Below, one piece after another: positions 10,766 to 19,784 of a DNA stretch of 64,000 nucleotides. Where the stretch lies: positions 496,001-560,000 of the forward strand of contig CAWDQE010000019.1 in NCBI GenBank assembly GCA_963804375.1. Direction: 5' to 3'. Each line of letters starts with the position of its first letter. The first letter of the stretch is position 1. The position numbers were made by a program, and so were the translations under genes. Under the pieces are notes generated by a model. It saw only the letters and a program-made list of their open reading frames with translations, made no database searches and was not told where the DNA came from. The DNA is from JANXQG01 sp963804375. GTDB taxonomy: Bacteria > Planctomycetota > Planctomycetia > Pirellulales > Thermoguttaceae.

Positions 10766-10971
10766 GGTTTCAACCCATGGCTATCATCAATGGTCGCTAC
10801 GTGATCGGAATACTGGATTAAACGCGGGCCCGTGCGTTCGCTTCGTGGAACAAATTCGGCACACGCTACAGTACTCGGACAATTGAGATTCTTAGCAATC
10901 CACGGTAAGATAGGGGCCATGCTCGCCGGCCACCCTGGCGAAGTCGCCCGATCCGCTTTGGAGGAATCTTC

Positions 10972-11356
10972 ATGGCTACGCTGAACCATCAAATCGTCCT
11001 TGCCGCCCGGCCGGAGGGCCTGCCCAAGCCGTCCGACTTCCGGCTCGTCGAGACGCCAGCGCCCGAGCCCGGCGCCGGGCCGTTCCTGGTGAAGACCAAC
11101 TACTTGTCGGTGTACGCGTACATGCGGGGCCGCATCAGCGAGGCCAAGAGCTACGCCAAGCCGGTTGAGATCGGCGAAGTCATGGTCGGCGGCACCGTCG
11201 GGACGGTCGTCGAGACCCCCCCCGGACTATCAGCCCGGCGAGGTCGTCGTGGGCCATTGGGGCTGGCAGGAATATGCGGTCTCCGATGGCCAGGGCGTCG
11301 AGCGGTTCGATACCTCGCTCACGCCCATGTCCACCGCGTTGGGCGGCTTGGGGTAA
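10972..11356 (+). pseudogene. Truncated medium-chain (curcumin reductase-like) NADP-dependent oxidoreductase
   Basis: The N-terminus MATLNHQIVLAARPEGLPKP and the run KTNYLSVYAYMRGRI match the N-terminal domain of the YncB/curcumin-reductase branch of zinc-free medium-chain dehydrogenases. These proteins are normally about 335 residues. Here the frame slips in an eight-C run at 11216-11223, continuing as PPDYQPGEVVVGHWGWQEY, and then stops at TALGGLG, before the whole nucleotide-binding domain. The remaining half is not found downstream; a GH39-like gene follows instead. The frameshift could be a sequence error, but the truncation looks real. Confidence 0.75.
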
Positions 11357-11430
11357 TCTGAGCACGGTTGTTGCGATTTCGGAAACTGCGACGTTCGCAG
11401 CTCACCATGGCGCATCTGGAGCAACTCACC

Positions 11431-12831
11431 ATGACGAAGCAAGTCCGGCCTCTTGTTGGTTGGCTCGCGCTGGCCGCGTGTTTCTGCGGCCCGCTGCGCG
11501 CCGCCCCGCCGAGTGCCCAAGTACGGGTAATTTTCGCCGAGAAACTCGGGCCGATGCACATTGAGCGCATGGCCCTGGGGCAGGGCGGACTTTCCGAAGA
11601 GCCGATGCTCGCCGGCCGCGTGACGGAGATCCGCGCCCTGCGGCCGGGTATCATTCGGCTCTTCGTGCAAGAGTATTACGACCTCCTGCCCGAGCGGGGC
11701 CGCTACCACTTCGAAACGCTCGATCGCACCGTTGACTCGATCCTCGCCAGCGACGCGAAACCGCTGATGTGCCTGTGCTTCAAGCCCCACGCGCTTTTTC
11801 CTGAAGTCAACGACAGCATCGTGGAGCCGAAGGATTACGCAGCGTGGGAAGAACTCGTTTCCAAGCTTGTCGAGCATTACCGCCAGCGCGGCGCGGGCAT
11901 CCGCTATTGGGAAGTCGGAAACGAGGTCGACATCGGCGAGAGCGGCGGCACGCCCTATCGCTTCCAACCGGCGAGCTATGTCCGCTACTACCGGCACACC
12001 GCGGCGGCCATCCTCCGCGCCGACCCGCAGGCCCGCGTCGGCGGGCCGGCGCTGGCGAGCGTGCGGTCGCCGATCCTCCCCGCCCTGCTGGACGCGTGCG
12101 CAACCAAGGGCATGCCGCTGCACTTCGTTTCCTGGCATATTTACAGCAGCAGCCCGGTGGCGGTCCGCGGCACGATCGATTACGTGCATGGCCTGCTGAA
12201 GAAGCATCCCGGGCTGACGCCCGAGACCTTCCTTGACGAGTGGAACATGGACCTGTTCAACCCGCCGCTGGACCCCCGCTACCAGCCTTGTTACGCGGCC
12301 GAGACCATCTGGCAGATGAAAGACGCCGGGCTGGACTGGTCGTGCTACTACCACATCCGCGACTACTACGTTTCCTACGACACGTTTGCCAAGTACTTTT
12401 CCGCCAACGGCACGGCGTTCATGACGCGGTGGTGGAACCGCCAACCGCAGTTCGACGGGCTCTTCGATTACCAGAACCAGATCCGGCCCGCATATTTTGC
12501 CTTCAAGCTGCTCTCGCGGATGGCCGGCGAGCGGCTGCGCGTCAGTTCCTCAAGCGACAAGATCCACGGCTTCGCCACGCACGACCCGCAGTTGCAAATG
12601 CACAACGTGATGCTTTGGAACTTTTCCGGCGCGCCGGCGCGCGTCGAATTGAACCTTGACGCGTTGCCCAAGGAGATGCGCGTCCGCCACATTGTGCTCG
12701 ATGCCGCGGGCGCTGGCGTGGAAGAGAACCAGCGCCTCCGCCCCGAGCCGCTGCAAACGTTGAAAGCAGGCGACCAGAAGCTCTCGCTGGACCTCCAGCC
12801 GTGGGGCGTCCACTATTGGTCGTTGGAATAG
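11431..12831 (+). CDS. Secreted GH39-like glycosidase (clan GH-A)
   Basis: The ATG at 11431 is chosen because it gives a clean signal peptide (MTKQVRPLVGWLALAACFCG...AAPPS) about 466 residues from the end; an in-frame ATG at 11407 is possible. The TIM-barrel has YWEVGNEVD near residue 164 (asparagine plus the acid/base glutamate) and FLDEWN near residue 270 (nucleophile glutamate), the pair expected for GH39 beta-xylosidase/iduronidase-type retaining enzymes. The C-terminal about 90 residues form a beta-sandwich (LWNFSGAPARVELNL). The gene is followed after 46 bases by a second secreted glycosidase on the same strand. Confidence 0.75.
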   Translation: MTKQVRPLVGWLALAACFCGPLRAAPPSAQVRVIFAEKLGPMHIERMALGQGGLSEEPMLAGRVTEIRALRPGIIRLFVQEYYDLLPERGRYHFETLDRTVDSILASDAKPLMCLCFKPHALFPEVNDSIVEPKDYAAWEELVSKLVEHYRQRGAGIRYWEVGNEVDIGESGGTPYRFQPASYVRYYRHTAAAILRADPQARVGGPALASVRSPILPALLDACATKGMPLHFVSWHIYSSSPVAVRGTIDYVHGLLKKHPGLTPETFLDEWNMDLFNPPLDPRYQPCYAAETIWQMKDAGLDWSCYYHIRDYYVSYDTFAKYFSANGTAFMTRWWNRQPQFDGLFDYQNQIRPAYFAFKLLSRMAGERLRVSSSSDKIHGFATHDPQLQMHNVMLWNFSGAPARVELNLDALPKEMRVRHIVLDAAGAGVEENQRLRPEPLQTLKAGDQKLSLDLQPWGVHYWSLE

Positions 12832-12877
12832 GATACATCCGTTTTCCCCCTCTCCGCCCCAAAAACAATTTCGGAGT

Positions 12878-15763
12878 ATGAAGATGATCACGCGTTACAC
12901 ATTTATTGGATTATTGGCAGCCATGACAATCGGCCCGATGGCCGGCCAGGCACGGGCCGCCGACGGCTTCCAGATGCTCGACCTCAAATCGATCGTGAAC
13001 ATGGACTGGCGCGACGAGGTCTGGGGCGACGGCAAGGGCGGTTGGACCGACCAAGGCGACAACGACATGCGGCAGATCAGCGTGGGAACGCGGCAGCTCC
13101 TGGGCATTCCGTTCGAACTGATCGACCCGGCGCACAACGGCGGCAAGGCCGTGCTCACGCTGGGCTCGAAGAAGTTTCCCGCCGGCCCGCTGGCGGCCAC
13201 GGCCCGCTTCGGCGGCAAGGCCCGCAGCCTGTACTTCCTCCACGCCGCGGCTTGGTCCGGCGGCCACATGGCGACCTACGTGGTCCATTATGCCGACGGC
13301 GCCACGGCGGAGATCCCCATCCGCGACAAGGAGGAGATCATGAACTGGTGGTGGCCGACGCACGGGCCGAAGTACCGCGCCGCGATCCACGTGCCCAATG
13401 CCCAGACCGACGACGTGGGCCTGGTCGTCTTCGGCTGGGACAACCCGCATGCCGACAAGGTCATCCGCGACATCGAGCTGAAAAGCCTCAACGCCGACGG
13501 GATCGTGGTGGTGGCGGCGATCACGGCCTCGGACAAGCCCGTGCGGCTGCCCGACCCGAAAGACATCCCTGCGCCCGAGTATCTGCAGAGCGACCTGCCG
13601 ACGTTGGACAGCTCGCAGTGGTTCCCGGTCGAGGTGGTCGAGGACAAGTTCCAGCCGACGCCCATCGACCAGTCGGCTGCCCTCGACGCCCCGGCGGGCA
13701 AGCATGGTTTTATGAAGACCGCCGACGGCCACTGGGCCTTCGAGGACGGCGCACCGGTCCGCCTCGTGGCCACGATGCAGGGCACCCCGCACGACAAGAA
13801 AGAATCGGCCTACATGGTCCGCTGGCTGGCCAAGTACGGCTTCAACCTGGTGCGGATCGGGCACCTGGTGACCGGCCCGGAGCAGGGTTCCGCGGTCGAT
13901 TGGAGCCAGCCCGACAGCGGGCACCTCAACCCGGCGGTGATGGACCAGTTGGACTATTTCATCGCCGAGCTGGCCAAGCGCGGGATCTACAGCCGCCCCA
14001 CGATGCTCTGGTACCGCAAGCTGAAGAAGGGCGACGGCGTGGAGGCCTTCGACGAATCGGTCGCCTATGCCGACAAGAAGGCCAATCGCCAGCCCCAGCC
14101 CGGCGAATCGCCGGTGCTGGATTCGGTGGGCATTACCTTCTTCGACGACAAGGTGATGCAGGCCAACATCGCCTTGGAGAAGGCCATCATGACGCATCGC
14201 AACCCGTACCGGGGCAACAAGATGTATGGCGAGGACCCCGCCGTCGCCCAGATCGAAGTGACCAATGAGGACGGGGTGTTCTTCTACACGATCGACGGCA
14301 TCGCTCCGCACTATGCAAAGGAACTCGACCGGCTGTGGGCCAGTTGGCTGCTCCACAAGTATGGCTCGCAGTCGAAGCTGGCCGCCGCCTGGGGCGACAA
14401 CCTCAAGGGCGACGAACGGCTGGCCGACGCCACGGTCAAGCGGTTGAACATCTGGAGCTTCAACAAGGTCAAGCCACAGCAGGCCCCGCGGGCCCGCGAC
14501 CAGTTGCGATTCTACTTCGAGCTGAACAACGGCTACTTCCAGAAGACCAAGGCGGCCCTCCGCGCGGCCGGCGTGCGGCAACCGATCTGCGGCACCGGCT
14601 GGTTCGGCGTGGGCACGGCGTTCTATCCCGAGCTCTACTCCAACGCGCCGGGCATGGACTACATCGACCGCCACCACTACTACGGCGGCGGCCCGGGCGG
14701 CTGGCAGATCCTGCAGGGGATGACGTTCAACTACGAGGCCGCGCTGACGGAACCGAAGCACATCCTCAAACTCGGCATGGAGCGCGTGCTCGGCATGCCC
14801 TACGGCATTTCCGAGTGGGCCAATGTGCTGCCCAACCAGTGGCGGCTGGAGGCCCCGCCGATCATGACGTTCTACGGGCAGTGCCTGAACGGTTGGGACG
14901 TGCCGATCCATTTCGCCATGGACGGCGGCGGCGGGGGTTTCGCCGGTTTCCTCAAGTGGATGTGGCCGGTCAACGAGCCCTCGACTCTCTGCCAATATCC
15001 GGCCCTGGCCCAGGCCATCCGCCGGGGCGACGTCCGCGAGGGGCAGGTAGTCTTCGCCCGCAAGCTCTCCGAGGAAAAAACCTTCAGCGCCCAGGCGATG
15101 AAGGACGTGGCCATCAAGGTCGATATCTCGGGCCCCTACGAAATGTCGGCCGAACAGGGCATCAATGCCCGCAGCCTGGCCAGCTACTATGCGGCAGCGG
15201 TGGGCAAGACGGGCGTGCAGTTCGTCAAGGCCAACGGCCCTGATTTCTCCATCGATCTGGGCCCTTACCTCGACATGCAGAAGAAGGAGATCCGCTCGAT
15301 CACGGACGAGCTTTATTGGAACTACGGCCGAGGTTACCTCACGGCCAACACGCCGCGGATGCAGGCGGCCGTGGGCTTCCTGGCCGATGTGCCGGTCAAG
15401 CTGGCCGATTGCCAGATCACCAGTCCCAACCGCTGTGCGTCGATCCTGGTGGCAAGCTGGGACGGCAAACCGCTGAAGGAGAGCAAGCACATCTTGATCA
15501 CCGCCGTGGGGCGTTCGCGGAACACCGACATGGCCTACAGCCGAGGCGGCCAGCGGCTGATCGCCATCGGCAAGCCGCCCGTCTTGTTGGAAGGCGTGCG
15601 GGGGACGGTCCGCCTGGCCCGCGGCGGGCCGTGTACCGTCACGGCGCTTTCGCCCTACGGGTACAAGACGGCCGACATTCGCGCGACCAGCGAGGGCGGT
15701 GCCACGGTCGTGCCCCTGGACGGCCGCAACAAGGCGGCGTACTACGACGTGCAGTTCCCCTGA
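12878..15763 (+). CDS. Large secreted clan GH-A glycosidase with N-terminal beta-sandwich
   Basis: The 961-residue protein has a signal peptide (TFIGLLAAMTIGPMAGQARA). An internal ATG at 12884 is better spaced from the GGAG ribosome site and may be the true start. Residues about 30-225 look like a carbohydrate-binding sandwich. About 270-690 form a TIM-barrel with QIEVTNEDG near residue 463 (acid/base) and GISEWANV near residue 646 (nucleophile), the usual clan GH-A pair. The C-terminal 250 residues are further beta domains. A precise GH family cannot be given by eye; beta-galactosidase/agarase-like families are candidates. It probably forms an operon with the GH39-like gene upstream. Confidence 0.7.
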   Translation: MKMITRYTFIGLLAAMTIGPMAGQARAADGFQMLDLKSIVNMDWRDEVWGDGKGGWTDQGDNDMRQISVGTRQLLGIPFELIDPAHNGGKAVLTLGSKKFPAGPLAATARFGGKARSLYFLHAAAWSGGHMATYVVHYADGATAEIPIRDKEEIMNWWWPTHGPKYRAAIHVPNAQTDDVGLVVFGWDNPHADKVIRDIELKSLNADGIVVVAAITASDKPVRLPDPKDIPAPEYLQSDLPTLDSSQWFPVEVVEDKFQPTPIDQSAALDAPAGKHGFMKTADGHWAFEDGAPVRLVATMQGTPHDKKESAYMVRWLAKYGFNLVRIGHLVTGPEQGSAVDWSQPDSGHLNPAVMDQLDYFIAELAKRGIYSRPTMLWYRKLKKGDGVEAFDESVAYADKKANRQPQPGESPVLDSVGITFFDDKVMQANIALEKAIMTHRNPYRGNKMYGEDPAVAQIEVTNEDGVFFYTIDGIAPHYAKELDRLWASWLLHKYGSQSKLAAAWGDNLKGDERLADATVKRLNIWSFNKVKPQQAPRARDQLRFYFELNNGYFQKTKAALRAAGVRQPICGTGWFGVGTAFYPELYSNAPGMDYIDRHHYYGGGPGGWQILQGMTFNYEAALTEPKHILKLGMERVLGMPYGISEWANVLPNQWRLEAPPIMTFYGQCLNGWDVPIHFAMDGGGGGFAGFLKWMWPVNEPSTLCQYPALAQAIRRGDVREGQVVFARKLSEEKTFSAQAMKDVAIKVDISGPYEMSAEQGINARSLASYYAAAVGKTGVQFVKANGPDFSIDLGPYLDMQKKEIRSITDELYWNYGRGYLTANTPRMQAAVGFLADVPVKLADCQITSPNRCASILVASWDGKPLKESKHILITAVGRSRNTDMAYSRGGQRLIAIGKPPVLLEGVRGTVRLARGGPCTVTALSPYGYKTADIRATSEGGATVVPLDGRNKAAYYDVQFP

Positions 15764-15798
15764 CAGTCCGGATCATTCACCATAGGGTGGGACACGCT

Positions 15799-15879
15799 GT
15801 AGGGTGGGCCGAGTGCAACGAGTCCCACCGCCTTCGGTCCTCACTCATGGTGGGACTCGTTTCACTCGGCCCACTCTAC
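15799..15879. terminator. Long hairpin between convergent genes
   Basis: A 31-base stem with two mismatches joins 15799-15829 to 15849-15879. Its tips begin GTAGGGTGGGCCGAG. It lies between the ends of two convergent genes and includes the TAG stop of the minus-strand one, so it can act as a bidirectional terminator. The same GTAGGG-type tip recurs in palindromes near 38815 and 61409, which suggests a dispersed repeat family. Confidence 0.6.
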
Positions 15880-18106
15880 TCTTTCACCTTCCATCGCAAG
15901 ACGTTCCAATTTGGTCCGCGGGGCGGGGTTGCCGCGTCGAATTTCAATGGGTCCTGCTCGTAACGGACCGCTTGCATCTTGAGGGACCCTCCGGCCGCGT
16001 CCTTTTCCAGCACGAGTTTTCCAGCGGCGGCGAACTCGGTCGCGCCGGCCTCGTCGCGGCGGGTCCAGCCGGTGCAGGCCCCCTTGGCGTCGTAGTGATA
16101 GATGTCGCGCCACGACTTTGGCGCTGAAATGTTCGGATCGACGTAGTTGTTCCGAAAAGGGAAGCTCGCCAAGGAGGGATAGACAAATCGCCCCAGCCAT
16201 TCGCCGTGAAAACGCCGCAGCAGGTCCTTTTCAAAACGGGTCAGCGCCGCCGGATCGGTCGCGGCTGACTTGCGCAAGGGGACTAATATGAGCTTCTCGG
16301 GCGAGTCGGCCGCTTCGCGGAACAGCCCCCAGTGGACGAACCGTTCGCTAAGGCTTCGGAACGCGGTTTTCTGGGCGGGAGCCCGCAGCACCTCGGCGGC
16401 GATCGTACCGCTGGTACGGAAGAGATACGGATCGGCCGCCATCGCCCGCAGCGGCGCGAGGACCGCATCGCCGACGGTGGCGTGTAGCACGTTTTGTCCC
16501 CCGCCCAGCGTTTGTTGTTTGGCCTTCTGCGCGGCGGATTCCGCCTCGCGCAGCGCCTGGATCTCCTTTTCCGGCTTGTGCGCCTTCTCGGCATTCTCGC
16601 GGTCCTTCACGGCGGTCTGCCAGGCGGCGTGGCAGCGGCGGTACTCCCCGGCGGCCGCAAGGATGACCTTCGTTTGTTCCGCTGAATAGGCGGCGCGGAG
16701 CGCCTTCGCGCCGGGCACGGCCGAGTCGGGCTTGTAGGCCTCCAGCAGGGCCGAGAGGTCCGATGCCTGGACGTCCACCTCGCCGGCCCCGTAGCCGATT
16801 TCCAACAATCGCCGGTCCGAATCGTAAGTCCGCGCCTCGCTGTCCAGGAAGAAGAAAGTGATGAAAGCCGGGGCCGAGTAATAGACCCCGTTATGGGCGA
16901 AAACGCCGATGTCGACCCGATTCGATTCCAGCGGCGAACCAGCGGCGATCGGGTAGCGGTCGTGCCAGTTGACAAGAATCTCGGCGCCGCGCGGCGGGCA
17001 GTCAGCGTCTTGATGGAAACCTTGGCCGGATCGCCGCGAAGGAGTTTCCAATGGAACTCCAGGGGCCTGCGGTTGCGGTCGAAACTGTTCGCGGCGCTGA
17101 CCAGCATGCGGCGGGTGCAATCGCGTCCGCGCCAGACGCGGGCGACAACCGCCGGCGTCGTGCCCAGTTCCTCCGACCGGCCGCTGGGTTCGAAGTAGTC
17201 GCGGCCGGGGACCGGAACGTCTTCTTCCAGCACCGACAACTGAACCATCGGTGGAATTGCCTCGGCGGTGATCTCGTGGGCCATCCGGACCATCGCCAGG
17301 GGATCGACCCAAGCCCCGTCGAAGACTGGCGGATGCGCCTTGCCGGTCAGGTAGTCCTGCGGCCCGGAAAGCTGCCTGGCGGTCGAGCGAAAGATCATCT
17401 GGATCGCAGGCATGAGCAACCCATTTTGCGCCAGTTTCTGTTTCACCTCAGGCCGCAGGGCTGCCAGCGTCAGCGGCGCGGCCCGCATGAACGGCTGGTC
17501 CGAGCCGGACGAACCTTGAGAGATGAACACGAAGGGCGTATTCGTGGGATACAGGTCGCCGTAACCGGGCGTACCATTGTGGCCCGGCTTGTAATCGCAA
17601 TGCTCTGGATAGATGTAGACGTTGTTCGAAGTGTATTGTGCATACAGCGCCCGCAGGCCGCCCGGCCGGGTGTACATCATGCGGGGATTGCTGCCGCCCG
17701 CCGTAGCGCCCGCCGACGTCGACGAATTCCCGAAGAGCACCAACGGCACTCTTCGCAGCGTTGCCGCCCAATCCACGCGGTACTTCAACGCCTGCTCATT
17801 GTAGACGGTCTTGCTCAGTTGCGGGAACTGTCCCAGGTCGAGTCCCGAGTGGCCGCGATCACGGTTGTCGTACACATCGCCAACGTTGCCCGCCGCTGTC
17901 TTCTCGGCATACCATTTCTTCAGCAAGTCGCCTGCCGGCCCGGACATGGTGGTGACGGGCTTGTCGGCCAGGGCTTTGACGGCCGCCGGATCGCTGGGCT
18001 CGACGTGAAAGCCGGGTGCCTTGTCAGAGACCTCGTTCGACGCGGTCGCGGCGGTCCCCGTCACGAGAAGCGTGGAAAGCAAGAGGCAGGTCACAGGGTT
18101 CATCAT
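15876..18106 (-). CDS. Secreted protein of unknown function (frameshifted)
   Basis: From ATG 18106 the product starts MMNPVTCLLLSTLLVTGTAA, a signal peptide. The mature part is rich in glycine and aromatic loops (YNEQALKYRVDWAATLRR, CDYKPGHNGTPGYGDLYPTN) with a later NWHDRYPIA segment that resembles a PKD-type beta-sandwich, then a charged helical region (ENAEKAHKPEKEIQAL). I do not recognise the family. The frame breaks near 16997: KVSIKTLTA continues one frame over as PPRGAEILVNW. The span is 3k+2 bases, so one missing C explains it and about 743 residues result. Its start overlaps the stop of the upstream hydrolase gene (TAATG), so the two are translationally coupled. Confidence 0.6.
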
Positions 18107-19161
18107 TAACTTCTCAGGTGCTTTTGGAACCAGTCCCGGGCCAGCTTCCACATCGGATCGGAAAGGACGTGGCCGGCGTCCTTCTCGATGAAATGGCTGA
18201 ACTGGTCGCCGGCGCCGGCCTGCCGGTAGGCTTGGGCGATCCTCTGGATGCCTTCGCGCACTTCCTGGATCGGACTGCCGCTATCGTTCTCGCCGAAGTT
18301 CAGGTGCAACGCCCAAGGCGCGATCAGGGCGGCAATGTCCGGGGTATCGCCGTACTGATACAGACCGGGGATGAAGTTCGGGAAGCAGTGCAGGATGTGC
18401 GTGCGGTGGATGGCCTTGTAGGTTGGCAGGCAGCAGTTGCCGACCAGGCATTTCAGCCGCGGTTCCCAGGGGCCGACGAGCCACGTGAAGGTCGAACCCA
18501 TCGAATGGCCGTAACAGCCGATGCGGTCCTTGTGCACTTCCGGCCGGGAACACAAGTAATCGACCGCCCGGCGCATGTCCAGGATGTTCTTCCACGCCAG
18601 ACACTTGCCCGCAACGACGTAGCGGAGGAACTCGAACCGCTCGTAGTCCCCGCCCTGGAGGGTCTTGTGTTGGCGCTGACCGAAGCAAAGCGCATCGGGA
18701 CAGAGTACGACGTATCCTTCCTTGACCAGGGCTACGCCCGTATGGTGCATGGGCATGCCGGCCAGGCCGGCCGGTTCGACCTTGCCGAGTTGCCACTGGC
18801 CATTGTGCTGATGCCAGACGGCCACGGCCGGCGCCGGATGGTTGGCATCGACGCCGTCGGGGACCAGCAAATACGCCGGGATCGGATCGTCGGGCTCGGC
18901 CTCGTAGGTAACCGACTCGATGCGATAGCCCTGTTTAGGGATCGTCTCTTTGATCTTCGGCCGCAGGTCGCAGGGGTCGGGCCACGGCCCACCGAGGCAC
19001 TGCAGCAGCTTCTCGCGAAAGCCTGTCATCGTAGTCTTCTCCTCAGCCCGTACGGGTCGCGGCGATACTTCTGCCCCAATTGCCAGCGCCGCTGCGGCAG
19101 CCGACCGTGCCAGGAAAGCCCGCCGTCGAAGGTTCGTTTCGCCCGAAGTGGATTCTGTCAT
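18106..19161 (-). CDS. Tat-exported alpha/beta hydrolase (acetyl-xylan-esterase/dienelactone-hydrolase type)
   Basis: The 351-residue protein starts MTESTSGETNLRRRAFLARS, a twin-arginine leader. The hydrolase core has the nucleophile elbow CYGHSMGST near residue 219 (GxSxG) and a late histidine in DAGHVLSD, consistent with an esterase triad. The loop AVAVWHQHNGQ is typical of the large secreted hydrolases common in planctomycetes. A longer in-frame start at 19224 would hide the Tat leader, so 19161 is preferred. The stop overlaps the start of the unknown secreted protein downstream. Likely role: removing ester groups from glycans outside the cytoplasm (inferred). Confidence 0.75.
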   Translation of the reverse strand: MTESTSGETNLRRRAFLARSAAAAALAIGAEVSPRPVRAEEKTTMTGFREKLLQCLGGPWPDPCDLRPKIKETIPKQGYRIESVTYEAEPDDPIPAYLLVPDGVDANHPAPAVAVWHQHNGQWQLGKVEPAGLAGMPMHHTGVALVKEGYVVLCPDALCFGQRQHKTLQGGDYERFEFLRYVVAGKCLAWKNILDMRRAVDYLCSRPEVHKDRIGCYGHSMGSTFTWLVGPWEPRLKCLVGNCCLPTYKAIHRTHILHCFPNFIPGLYQYGDTPDIAALIAPWALHLNFGENDSGSPIQEVREGIQRIAQAYRQAGAGDQFSHFIEKDAGHVLSDPMWKLARDWFQKHLRS

Positions 19162-19177
19162 GGGTTGTTGCCGTTGG

Positions 19178-19744
19178 TCAGATTTCCTTGCCAACAGCGA
19201 AGGCGTGGCCCAGCGAGGCCCCAACGCCGTAATAGACGCGGTTGCCAGGCGAGAAGACGATCGGCAGGACCTTGAGGATGTCCGGCATCCCGGTGATGTC
19301 GAGCGTTTGCTCGTCGGCCTTTACGTCGAGGATGTGCCCGACGAACTGCGTGTGCAGGCCGAGTTCGAAGACGTGCAAGACCTTGCACTCCAGGACCAGC
19401 GGGCACTCCTGAACATAGGGTGCATCCACGAGGTCGCTGCGAACGGCCGTCAGCCCTGTTGCGGCAAACTTGTCGGTTTCCCGGCCGCTGACCAGCCCGA
19501 AATAGTCGGCCTCTTTCACCTGGCCCTGCGAGGGCACGCTCACGGTGAATGCCTTTCGCTCGATCAGATTGCCGTAGCTGTAGGTGGCCTTTCGCAGCGA
19601 CACGGCCACGCAGGGTGGGTCGGAGCAGCAGATGCCGCCCCAGGCCGCGATCATGCCGTTGGGCTTGCCCTGCTTGTCATAGGAGCCAACAATCCAGGTG
19701 GGGGTGGGGTAGATCAGCGTCTTGGCGCCGAGTGAACGCTTCAT
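19178..19744 (-). CDS. Flavin reductase-like (FMN-binding split-barrel) protein
   Basis: The 188-residue product starts MKRSLGAKTLIYPTPTWIVGSYD. The segment NGMIAAWGGICCSDPP followed by RKATYSYGNLIERKAFTVSVPS is the hallmark of the DIM6/NTAB flavin reductase family (PF01613), where the small residues contact FMN. Related proteins pass electrons or act as reductases of unknown substrate. The gene ends 16 bases before the hydrolase gene on the same strand, so they likely share a transcript. No partner monooxygenase is visible nearby. Confidence 0.85.
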   Translation of the reverse strand: MKRSLGAKTLIYPTPTWIVGSYDKQGKPNGMIAAWGGICCSDPPCVAVSLRKATYSYGNLIERKAFTVSVPSQGQVKEADYFGLVSGRETDKFAATGLTAVRSDLVDAPYVQECPLVLECKVLHVFELGLHTQFVGHILDVKADEQTLDITGMPDILKVLPIVFSPGNRVYYGVGASLGHAFAVGKEI

Positions 19745-19784
19745 TGGTGTCCTCATGTGTTGTGGGGAGGATTGGCAATCCGTC

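Noticed and set aside
12911..15490. 859-codon frame opposite the large glycosidase
   Set aside because: It is a shadow of the well-supported plus-strand gene, lacks any motif and has no start signal.
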